Source of the DNA: Glaciecola sp964621345
GTDB taxonomy: Bacteria > Pseudomonadota > Gammaproteobacteria > Enterobacterales > Alteromonadaceae
NCBI GenBank assembly: GCA_964621345.1
Contig: CAZUON010000054.1
Location: 1-24,643 of the forward strand
Length of the DNA stretch: 24,643 nt
Direction of reading: 5' to 3'
Shown here: positions 14,644 through 22,313 of the stretch, one piece after another
Position numbering within the stretch: position 1 is the first letter of the stretch
Layout of the letters: the number at the start of each line of letters is the position of its first letter
Translations under genes and position numbers: made by a program
The notes under the pieces: model-generated
What the model was told of the DNA's origin: nothing
Databases searched by the model: none
Seen by the model: the letters and a program-made list of their open reading frames with translations, nothing else

Positions 14644-16038
14644 TTACGATAATTTACGCGCTCGTATGCGCTTTCCTTTCACCTTTTCATCCCGAAACAT
14701 ACTCAGCACACGTTTGATACTGCGAAGCTTTACTGCAACAAAAGACTTCTGTGCCGTAACATGAATACGCCCGATATCTTGCGCAGGAATACTCGCTTGC
14801 TTGGTAATTGCACCTAAAATATCGCCCTTACTTAGCTTTTGCTTTTTACCCGCATCCATTTGAATGCCAACGTAGGCCGGTTGTTTAATGCGATTCGCAT
14901 GAAAGCGAAGTGCTTGCGCTTGTTTAACGGGAATGTCTTCTGGCAATGCCGCATTAAAGCCAACTAACTTCACTTCGTCGCTATCGTCGATTAGAGTGAT
15001 CGCCATGCCCTTCTCACCCGCTCTGCCGGTGCGGCCGATGCGATGAGTATGAATATCCAAATCATCGCTGATACGATAATTGATGACTAAACTCACACTG
15101 GCAATATCTAAACCGCGAGCGGCAACATCAGTGGCCACCAACACATTTGCACAATCTGAGCTAAACAAGGTCACTGCATTACTACGTTCATGCTGCTCCA
15201 TATCACCTTGCAGTTGCACGAGGGTAAAGCCGTCGTCACGCAGTTTTTGCGTTAAGCTCGCTACCTCAATTTTGGTTTGGCAAAACACAATCGCTGAATC
15301 AGGTTGATGCTCAGTCAACAACGCTGCAACAATATATTCTCGCTGGCCTTGCGCCACCTTATACGCAAGTTGCTCGATGTTCGCACGAGTATGAGCGTCA
15401 TCTAATGCGATGATTTGTGCATTTCGCTGATAGGCTTTTGAAAGCCTTTGAATGTTACCGCCAAACGTAGCGGAAAACAGCAAGGTCTGCACATGTTTAG
15501 CTTGTTTGTTAATCGCCGAAAGAATCCAATCCATTTGATCAGAAAAACCCATATCGAGCATTCTATCGGCCTCGTCTAAGACAAGCGTTTTTACTCCACT
15601 TAAATCTAATTTGCCTTGTTGAATGATATCCAACACTCTCCCTGGCGTGGCTACCACAACCGCAGGTGCGTGGCGCAAAGAACTTAGCTGAGGTGCAAGT
15701 GCAACACCACCAAACAAGGGTAGAATTTTGGTATTAGGCATGCGTTTTGCCAACAATTGCAACTGATAGGTGACCTGTTCTGCTAACTCTCGTGTGGGGC
15801 ATAATACTAATGCATGTGGATGCTGACCTTGAGTGTCGCTTTGCGCTAGCTTGTTTAAAATGGTTAGGCCAAAAGCAAGGGTTTTACCACTGCCTGTTTT
15901 TGCTTCTACCGCAACGTCTTTACCACTGAGTAAATCGGGCAGAGAAGCCTCTTGGGTTGCCGTGGGCGTTTCGTATTTTAAGTCCGCTAATGAGCTGTTT
16001 AATTCTGCGGCTAAATCATATTGGGCAAAAGTCGTCAT
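14644..16038 (-). CDS. dbpA: DEAD-box ATP-dependent RNA helicase DbpA
   Basis: The 464-residue protein has the DEAD-box helicase motifs: AKTGSGKT (46-53), PTRELA (81-86), DEAD (155-158), LLFSAT, ATDVAARGLD and HRIGRTGRAG. The C-terminal domain (about 393-464, KGDILGAITKQASIPAQDIG) is the DbpA RNA-binding domain, which recognises hairpin 92 of 23S rRNA and directs the helicase to the peptidyl-transferase region during 50S assembly. Its start lies three bases after the pyrC stop, so it forms an operon with pyrC. Confidence 0.95.
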   Translation of the reverse strand: MTTFAQYDLAAELNSSLADLKYETPTATQEASLPDLLSGKDVAVEAKTGSGKTLAFGLTILNKLAQSDTQGQHPHALVLCPTRELAEQVTYQLQLLAKRMPNTKILPLFGGVALAPQLSSLRHAPAVVVATPGRVLDIIQQGKLDLSGVKTLVLDEADRMLDMGFSDQMDWILSAINKQAKHVQTLLFSATFGGNIQRLSKAYQRNAQIIALDDAHTRANIEQLAYKVAQGQREYIVAALLTEHQPDSAIVFCQTKIEVASLTQKLRDDGFTLVQLQGDMEQHERSNAVTLFSSDCANVLVATDVAARGLDIASVSLVINYRISDDLDIHTHRIGRTGRAGEKGMAITLIDDSDEVKLVGFNAALPEDIPVKQAQALRFHANRIKQPAYVGIQMDAGKKQKLSKGDILGAITKQASIPAQDIGRIHVTAQKSFVAVKLRSIKRVLSMFRDEKVKGKRIRARKLS

Positions 16039-16041
16039 ATG

Positions 16042-17103
16042 TTAGACCGTCGCCTTGGATTCGCTGACTTCAGTCAACTTCCATTTAAGACTCTCGCCTG
16101 CAAAAAACGGCACAATATCATCGCCGGTGCTCAAGGTGACCATGTCAGGCACTGACCAGTTTTGTTTACTCAAAGTAATCGTTCCGGTGTTTCGAGGTAA
16201 ACCATAAAAATCGGGGCCGAAGTGGCTGGCAAACCCCTCAAGTTTTTCAATCACACCTAAATCATCAAACACTTTGGCGTAAAGCTCTATCGCACTCCAG
16301 GCGCTGTAACAACCGGCGCAGCCACATGCGGACTCTTTTTGGTGTTTTTCGTGAGGCGCAGAATCCGTGCCTAAGAAGAATTTAGGAGAGCCGCTTTGTA
16401 CCACCGCTCTTAAGGCTTGCTGATGGGTATTTCGCTTCAACACAGGTAAACAGTAATTATGCGGGCGAATGCCGCCTACCAATAAATCATTCCGGTTAAG
16501 CAGTAAGTGTTGTGGAGTAATAGTTGCCGCTACATTGTCAGAGCATTCTAATACAAAATCGACGGCATCTTTGGTTGTAATGTGCTCAAACACCACCTTT
16601 AAGCTGGGGAAGTTTTTTACGATATCGCGCAAATGACGGTCAATGAACTCTCGCTCCCGGTCAAAAATATCAATATCACCGTCGGTAACTTCGCCATGAA
16701 TTAATAGCAACATACCCACTTCCTGCATTTTCTCAAACACTGGATATAAAGACTCAACCCCTTTCACTGCAGCATCAGAGTTAGTAGTTGCCCCCGCAGG
16801 ATAGAGTTTACTAGCCACAATGCCAGCCGCTTTTGCTTTTTCTATTTCTTCTGGGCTTGTGGTATTAGTTAAATACAAGGTCACCAATGGTTCAAATTCG
16901 CTCTGACTTGGCGCTGCATCTAAAATACGTTGCTTATATGCCAATGCCATTTCCGTTGTAGTCACCGGAGGAACCAGATTTGGCATAACTATCGCTCGAC
17001 GAAAGCAACGGGCAGTTGCAGGCACGGTTTCTTTTAGCATTTCACCATCGCGAAAATGCAAATGCCAATCGTCAGGAGTTTGAATGGTGAGCGAATTTGT
17101 CAT
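16042..17103 (-). CDS. pyrC: Dihydroorotase (class II)
   Basis: The 353-residue protein is of normal PyrC length. It has the zinc ligands His14 and His16 (DDWHLHFRDG), the carboxylated Lys99 (ASKLYPAGATTNSD), His136 (LLIHGEV), His174 (FEHITT) and Asp247 (LGTDSAPH). It cyclises N-carbamoyl-aspartate to dihydroorotate in pyrimidine synthesis. ATG 17101-17103 has no strong ribosome binding site within about ten bases; upstream is AAGAGATAAGCC. It is the first gene of the pyrC-dbpA operon. Confidence 0.97.
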   Translation of the reverse strand: MTNSLTIQTPDDWHLHFRDGEMLKETVPATARCFRRAIVMPNLVPPVTTTEMALAYKQRILDAAPSQSEFEPLVTLYLTNTTSPEEIEKAKAAGIVASKLYPAGATTNSDAAVKGVESLYPVFEKMQEVGMLLLIHGEVTDGDIDIFDREREFIDRHLRDIVKNFPSLKVVFEHITTKDAVDFVLECSDNVAATITPQHLLLNRNDLLVGGIRPHNYCLPVLKRNTHQQALRAVVQSGSPKFFLGTDSAPHEKHQKESACGCAGCYSAWSAIELYAKVFDDLGVIEKLEGFASHFGPDFYGLPRNTGTITLSKQNWSVPDMVTLSTGDDIVPFFAGESLKWKLTEVSESKATV

Positions 17104-17508
17104 GGTGGCTTATCTCTTGAAGGTGATTTTTGTGTATTATGCCTTAATATGACGCGTTAGGCATGGTTTGCAGTACTTTTACCGTAATATAAACGCGTTT
17201 TTTAACACTTAACTTACATTTTTGCTTACTAAGTTTTTCTGTATTAATAGCGCTACTTAATTCAAGATAGAGTGGAATTGGTTGGAAATTTTTTTGCCAA
17301 TTGTGCGGTCTAAGANNNNNNNNNNNNNNNNNNNNNNNNNNNNNNNNNNNNNNNNNNNNNNNNNNNNNNNNNNNNNNNNNNNNNNNNNNNNNNNNNNNNN
17401 NNNNNNNNNNNNNNNATTGTGCGGTCTAAGAATATCAAGTGTTCATAAATTGTTTAAATAAAGAGAGTTTTATCTCGCTCAGCGAGCAAAAGAGGCATAA
17501 AGGCGTTA
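17104..17508. other. Divergent intergenic region with assembly gap of 100 N
   Basis: The region between pyrC and the acyltransferase gene holds 212 known bases, 100 N (17316-17415) and 93 known bases. The 16 bases ATTGTGCGGTCTAAGA occur immediately before the gap (17300-17315) and immediately after it (17416-17431). I see no gene in the known parts. A short stem CTCGC / GCGAG is at 17474-17486, and AAAGG lies five bases before the downstream ATG. Confidence 0.9.
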
Positions 17509-19272
17509 ATGAGCCAAGTTATTAGTGTTAGTAATCTTATCGAAAAACCAAGTTGGCAAAGCCGCATAATGGTTTGGTTCCTCGACCGTTTGTTAGGTAT
17601 TGCAAAAATGAACCGCTTGTATCAGTTCCATCAGATGCAATCTCTAAAAAAAGAGGATTTTGCAGATAAACTGATTGCAGTGCTTAAGCTCGATATCGAA
17701 GGTCTTGATGCGCTAAAGGCAAATATTCCCCAAAGCGGGCCGGTAGTAATTGCCAGTAATCACCCGTTTGGCGGAATAGAGGGTGTAATTTTAGCGCGCG
17801 CAATCGGTGAAGTGCGCCCTGATTTAAAAGTACTCGCAAATAAAGGTCTCGGTATTTTTAGTGAACTCAAAGACTATTTTATTTTTACCAACCCCCTATC
17901 GCCCAACGATCCTAAAAATGGACCAAGTCTTCGCCAATGCATAAGCCATGTAAGTAAAGGCAATGCCTTACTTTTATTTCCAGCGGGTAAAGTATCGTAT
18001 TATCAAAAGGATAAAGGGCGTATTTCTGAGCATCCATGGAATAAAATTGTTGGCCGCTTAATCAGCATAGACAAATGTAAATATGTACCTGTATTTGTGA
18101 GTGGTAAAAACTCACCTACTTTTTATAAGGTAGAGGCGCTGTATTTTCGCTTACGCATGTTTTTATTAGGTAGAGAACTGCTAAATAAAACCGGCGCCAA
18201 CATTAGAATTGATAGCGGTTTTGCTATAGAAAATACATTAATCAACGGCATAAACCACGAGCAAACGGCGGCGTGTGCAAGGGCTTTAAGCTATGCGCAA
18301 GAGAGCAGCTGGCGCTATAAGTGGCCAGACGACACTATCATTGAACAAAAGCCATTGGCCACCGAAACAAATGCCGATGATATTGCAGCAGAATTACGTG
18401 CATTGCCCGACTCACAAAAGCTTAGTCGTTTTAAATCGTTTGAAGTTTATTATGCTTATCAAGAGCAGGCGCCAAGCATCGTAAAAGAAATTGCTCGCCT
18501 TCGAGAGTTAGTATTCAGACAACATAACGAGGGAAGCGGCGAAGCTCTAGATACCGATCATTTTGATGCCACCTATGTACACCTATTTATTGTCGAATCT
18601 GAGACAGCACGCATTATTGGCGCGTATCGTATGGGTTTAACCGATCAATTACTTAAACAAGGCGGACTAAAGGCTTTGTATTTAAGTAAAATGTTTGCTT
18701 TTAGTGAAGATTTTGAAAATCAAAAATCCCCATGCATTGAGCTTGGTCGTTCGTTTTTAATCCCCGAATTTCAAGGCTCTTATCAGGGGTTACTCTTGTT
18801 GTGGCGAGGGATTTGCGCCTTTGTTTATAAGTTTCCGCAATACCGTCTACTATATGGCACAGTGTCTGTAAGCAAACTATACGACGCACGTAGCGTTAAC
18901 TTAATTTACGAAATGCTATGTGGTGGCCAACAGTCGCGTTCGGTTAAGCCTCGAAACGAAATGTCCTTCGATATCCACCCCGAAATTAAAGCATATATGA
19001 ACACTTACTATAAACAAGCGGATACGAGCGGTCACAACGCAACGCAGTTATCAGGCTTCCTACGCAGCGTTGAGGCCGACGGAAAAGACATTCCAGTATT
19101 GGCAAAACAGTACTTTAAAATGGGGGCAAAGTTTCATGCCCTTGGCATAGATACCAGCTTCAATCACACGCCTGGTTTACTACTGAGTATAGATTTACCC
19201 AAAGCACCTGAAAAATTATTAAAACTCTACTTTGGTGATAACTACAAAGAATATAGAGACTACGAGGGTTAA
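17509..19272 (+). CDS. olsF: Bifunctional acyltransferase of the OlsF (ornithine lipid synthase) type
   Basis: The 587-residue protein fuses two acyltransferase domains. The N-terminal part (about 60-270) is a PlsC/OlsA-like O-acyltransferase with NHPFGGIEG (84-92) and FPAGKVS (158-164). The C-terminal part (about 305-470) is an OlsB-like GNAT N-acyltransferase with LRELVFR, DTDHFDATYVHL, IIGAYRMG and CIELGRSFLIPEFQGSYQGLLLLWRG. In OlsF, the C-terminal domain acylates ornithine from acyl-ACP and the N-terminal domain adds the second acyl chain, giving a phosphorus-free membrane lipid. The length matches OlsF. The region after residue 480 is less clear. A related N-acyl amino-acid or hemolysin-type acyltransferase is the main alternative. 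Confidence 0.85.
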   Translation: MSQVISVSNLIEKPSWQSRIMVWFLDRLLGIAKMNRLYQFHQMQSLKKEDFADKLIAVLKLDIEGLDALKANIPQSGPVVIASNHPFGGIEGVILARAIGEVRPDLKVLANKGLGIFSELKDYFIFTNPLSPNDPKNGPSLRQCISHVSKGNALLLFPAGKVSYYQKDKGRISEHPWNKIVGRLISIDKCKYVPVFVSGKNSPTFYKVEALYFRLRMFLLGRELLNKTGANIRIDSGFAIENTLINGINHEQTAACARALSYAQESSWRYKWPDDTIIEQKPLATETNADDIAAELRALPDSQKLSRFKSFEVYYAYQEQAPSIVKEIARLRELVFRQHNEGSGEALDTDHFDATYVHLFIVESETARIIGAYRMGLTDQLLKQGGLKALYLSKMFAFSEDFENQKSPCIELGRSFLIPEFQGSYQGLLLLWRGICAFVYKFPQYRLLYGTVSVSKLYDARSVNLIYEMLCGGQQSRSVKPRNEMSFDIHPEIKAYMNTYYKQADTSGHNATQLSGFLRSVEADGKDIPVLAKQYFKMGAKFHALGIDTSFNHTPGLLLSIDLPKAPEKLLKLYFGDNYKEYRDYEG

Positions 19273-19287
19273 GCTATAGGTCGGAAG

Positions 19288-19329
19288 GCGTAAACGATAT
19301 TGAGTGTGAAATAAGGTTATCGTTTACGC
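19288..19329. repeat. Perfect 12-bp inverted repeat between convergent genes
   Basis: GCGTAAACGATA (19288-19299) and TATCGTTTACGC (19318-19329) are perfectly complementary around an 18-base loop. The element sits between the stops of the acyltransferase and PhnA-like genes. It could be a bidirectional terminator, though the loop is long and the T tract after it (AGTTTGGTTTG) is broken; a protein-binding dyad is the alternative. Confidence 0.6.
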
Positions 19330-19341
19330 AGTTTGGTTTGA

Positions 19342-19899
19342 TTAGTTTTTCTTGGTATATGCGGCAATAATAACAATTCGTTGACCGTTCACTTTACCTT
19401 CAATATGCAGCGGATTTTCAGACAAACCAATATTACGCACTGGCGTACCTCTTTTTGCAGTGAAGTTTGCGCCCTTTACATCTAAATCTTTGATAATAGT
19501 GACGCTATCGCCAGCTTTTAATACAACGCCGTTGACATCAACTGTCGGTTCTCTATTCGCATTTACGCCTTTGTCTGCCCATGTTTGTGTTTCTTCGTCT
19601 AAATAAAGCATTTCAAGTGCATCTTGCGCCCAGCTCTCTGAGTTGAAACGGTGCAATAAACGATAGCTCAACACCTGAACCGCCGGTACACTAGACCACA
19701 TACTTTGGCTTAAGCATTTAAAGTGACTGCTGTCGTCAGGCGCATCGCCCGCAATTTGCGCTTGGCAAACGCCACATACAAGCACCGCACAATTAGCGCT
19801 TAAATCAGGAGACTCCTCAACAAGGTGAACTTGCAAATCATGCGTATTTCCACACAACTCACATTTTGATTCGGCCCGAGAACTAAGAATAGCTAACAT
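19342..19899 (-). CDS. PhnA-like (YjdM) zinc-ribbon protein
   Basis: The 185-residue protein has an N-terminal zinc ribbon built from CELC (about 13-16) and CGVC (about 42-45). The C-terminal PhnA domain (about 118-183) has VDVNGVVLKAGDSVTIIKDLDVKGAN and a GTPVRNI loop. Despite the name, the E. coli homologue YjdM is not required for phosphonate use, and the function is unsettled. It is longer than E. coli YjdM because of the segment in between (about 55-115). No phn genes are near. The ribosome binding site is weak. Confidence 0.87.
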   Translation of the reverse strand: MLAILSSRAESKCELCGNTHDLQVHLVEESPDLSANCAVLVCGVCQAQIAGDAPDDSSHFKCLSQSMWSSVPAVQVLSYRLLHRFNSESWAQDALEMLYLDEETQTWADKGVNANREPTVDVNGVVLKAGDSVTIIKDLDVKGANFTAKRGTPVRNIGLSENPLHIEGKVNGQRIVIIAAYTKKN

Positions 19900-19990
19900 T
19901 ACAATAAACCCTTATCTTAACAAGGACGCTAATATAGCATTTATAGAGTGTACTGGGATAGGTTAGTGTCGTGTAGCCAGACACAAAGGT

Positions 19991-20494
19991 TTAAGCGCTT
20001 CGATTCAAATGAGTAATGGTTGCAGGTGCATAGCCAAAAAACTCGGGGAGTGTTTTATGTTGCATCGCACAAATAATTCGAATTAAGGCATAGTGATGAA
20101 TAGCATGACTGCATGCAAATACCAGTTCTCGTTCAATTGTTGACTGGCACGTTGTTGATTTAGTGTGGCTAATATCAATTTCTGATGTAACGGCAATGGC
20201 TCTGTTGCACTGGTTATCGTCTAGTTGATTTAACCATTTTTTAATATCATTTAAGGCGTCAAGCGCTGCGCTTACATGTTGTTCTGTTTGGTTATGGCGA
20301 TGTCGTACATTGTAATTAACATGGCTATTTGCTACTCCCTCTTTCAGCGCAATAAAATGATCAATGACATGGCGAACATGCGCACCAACACTGCTTGGGA
20401 AATGAGGTTTTAACACTTTTTGATATTCAGCGTCGTTTAAATCAGCCAATAAAGTAGTGGCTTGTTCTATTACTGCGATGTAGCTGTTCGACAT
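19991..20494 (-). CDS. DinB-like four-helix-bundle protein
   Basis: The start is placed at the ATG 20492-20494, with AAAGGA about six bases upstream; the longer frame to 20545 adds 17 residues without support. The 167-residue protein has the DinB/YfiT-like pattern of spaced histidines: VRHVIDHF in helix 2 and SHAIHHYALI in helix 3, which usually bind a metal. The end has GYAPATITHL. Members include bacillithiol- or mycothiol-dependent transferases and proteins of unknown function. Nothing nearby points to a substrate. Confidence 0.75.
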   Translation of the reverse strand: MSNSYIAVIEQATTLLADLNDAEYQKVLKPHFPSSVGAHVRHVIDHFIALKEGVANSHVNYNVRHRHNQTEQHVSAALDALNDIKKWLNQLDDNQCNRAIAVTSEIDISHTKSTTCQSTIERELVFACSHAIHHYALIRIICAMQHKTLPEFFGYAPATITHLNRSA

Positions 20495-20609
20495 GTATAT
20501 TCCTTTGGCCAGCGTCCATATTTTATAGCCGACGGTAATCAGCATTACACACTATCGACTATTAGTGTAGACCTTAGTTCGCTGGTTTTTATTTCATTTT
20601 TATTATTTT

Positions 20610-21140
20610 TTATTCGTTCTGATTCACATAAATAAGGTCTTCGGTCGCAAAGCCGAGTGTATCAGCTCGTTTTAGTAGCTCATCCATTATCTCTTTTTTA
20701 AGACTCGGCTGGCGCGATAAAATCCATAGATACTCAGTGTCGGGGCCGCTTACTAGAGCATATTGATAGTCTTGTTTATCTAACTCAGCTACCACATAAC
20801 TCGCATAAAATGGGCCGAAAAAAGAAACTTTGAGGTGCCCTATATTTTCATCGCCCACAAAATAAGCCTTACCCTCAGCGGTATCCCACCTACCTTCTTC
20901 AGTGTTATAGCCCTTGTTCAGTACTTTTATACCACCATCGCTCATTAAGCTATAATTTGCAGTGACTTGCTCTAAGCCCCTTTCAAAGGAATGGTCTAAG
21001 CGTGCAATCTCGTACCAAGTTCCTAAGTATCTCTCTTTCTCAAATCCACTCACTGGGCTCACGCCATTGGGGATCCCCGTACATGCCCCTAATACAAGGA
21101 CTATTAGTCCTACCACCACACATCGAATTTTGGTTAACAT
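20610..21140 (-). CDS. blc: Outer-membrane lipocalin Blc
   Basis: The 176-residue protein starts at ATG 21138-21140, with GAGG five bases upstream; the GTG two codons earlier overlaps that site. The signal peptide ends in the lipobox LGAC (Cys20). The lipocalin signature YLGTWYEIARLDHSFERG follows, and the C-terminal block is YLWILSRQPSL. The barrel binds fatty acids or lysophospholipids at the outer membrane and is often a stress-induced gene. Residue Thr after the cysteine, rather than Asp, fits outer-membrane sorting. Confidence 0.93.
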   Translation of the reverse strand: MLTKIRCVVVGLIVLVLGACTGIPNGVSPVSGFEKERYLGTWYEIARLDHSFERGLEQVTANYSLMSDGGIKVLNKGYNTEEGRWDTAEGKAYFVGDENIGHLKVSFFGPFYASYVVAELDKQDYQYALVSGPDTEYLWILSRQPSLKKEIMDELLKRADTLGFATEDLIYVNQNE

Positions 21141-21271
21141 TCGCACCTCGTTATAAATACCGAATCATGTTTGTTATCACACACTTGCAAAATAACGATC
21201 GCATACGTATTCAAAGCATCAACCATGATATTATTTGATAATGTAAGTTTAACCAATTATAGGACTATTGC

Positions 21272-22237
21272 ATGCCTAATTTGCCCTACCACGCGTTTTT
21301 CCCTGAAGCGAGCCGTTTAATTTTCGGCACCATGAATTTAGGAGGTGGATGGAATAGCAATCCACTGAGCAAAGACGACATTAAGCAAGCCCATGAACTA
21401 CTCGAAACCAGCCTCGAGCATGGCATTAATGTGATTGATTTAGCCGATATTTATACCTATGGCAAAGCCGAGCAAGTCGTTGGTAAAGTGTTCGCGCAAA
21501 ACAAAGCGCTGCGCGAGCAATTTATTGTGCAGTCAAAAATTGGTATTCGTTTAACACCCGATACTTCAGTAAACCATTATGACTTATCAGGGCGCTGGGT
21601 AACCGAAGCCTTACATGCAAGCTTAAAAAGACTCGGTATCGATTGTTTAGATGTATTATTTTTGCATCGCCCCGACCCACTTATGCAAGTGGAAAACATG
21701 GCTGGTGCGCTCAACAACTTGCACAAACAAGATATGTTCGACTTTTTATCGGTGTCGAATATGCATGCCGGACAAATGGCATATATTCAGTCATATGTCG
21801 ATATGCCAATGATTTGTAATCAACTTGAAATGAGCCTTGCGCACAGCAGTTTTATTGAAGATGGTATGACCAATAACATGGCCATTAACGCACAGATGGG
21901 CTTCCCTCGGGGTACATTAGAATACTGCATGCAGCACAAGATTCAACTACAAGCATGGGGAGCACTTGCACAAGGCCAGTTTTCTGATGAAAACGCCCAA
22001 GACCCGAATATTGCCAATGCTGCCAAACTGATAAAGCGCTTAGCTGAAGAATACGATTGCAGCAACAGTGCCATCGTACTCGCGTGGTTAATGACACACC
22101 CAGCGCAAATTCAGCCGGTAATTGGGAGCACAAAACCCTCTCGTATTGCAGAAGCGGCTCAAGCAAATAAGGTAAGTTTGTCGCGCGAACACTGGTATCA
22201 GATTCTAGAAGCGCGCAGAGGCCAAAGTGTGCCCTGA
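21272..22237 (+). CDS. Aldo/keto reductase (YdhF-like)
   Basis: The 321-residue TIM-barrel oxidoreductase has catalytic Asp56 and Tyr61 (DLADIYTYG), Lys89 (VQSKIG) and His132 (LFLHRPDP). The NADP(H)-binding region near the end includes VIGSTKPSRIAEA. It reduces aldehydes or ketones to alcohols, and its physiological substrate is unknown. TAGGA lies about seven bases before ATG 21272. It is divergent from blc across 131 bases. Confidence 0.93.
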   Translation: MPNLPYHAFFPEASRLIFGTMNLGGGWNSNPLSKDDIKQAHELLETSLEHGINVIDLADIYTYGKAEQVVGKVFAQNKALREQFIVQSKIGIRLTPDTSVNHYDLSGRWVTEALHASLKRLGIDCLDVLFLHRPDPLMQVENMAGALNNLHKQDMFDFLSVSNMHAGQMAYIQSYVDMPMICNQLEMSLAHSSFIEDGMTNNMAINAQMGFPRGTLEYCMQHKIQLQAWGALAQGQFSDENAQDPNIANAAKLIKRLAEEYDCSNSAIVLAWLMTHPAQIQPVIGSTKPSRIAEAAQANKVSLSREHWYQILEARRGQSVP

Positions 22238-22313
22238 CGCCTTCATTCGACATGAGCTGAAATAGTCTACATCACTTACAAAATCGCTAAAACAATTAGC
22301 GTTAGGAGTCATT

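Noticed and set aside
19342..19899. PhnA as part of a phosphonate degradation pathway
   Set aside because: No C-P lyase, phosphonoacetate hydrolase or phosphonate transporter gene is near, and the family name is historical.
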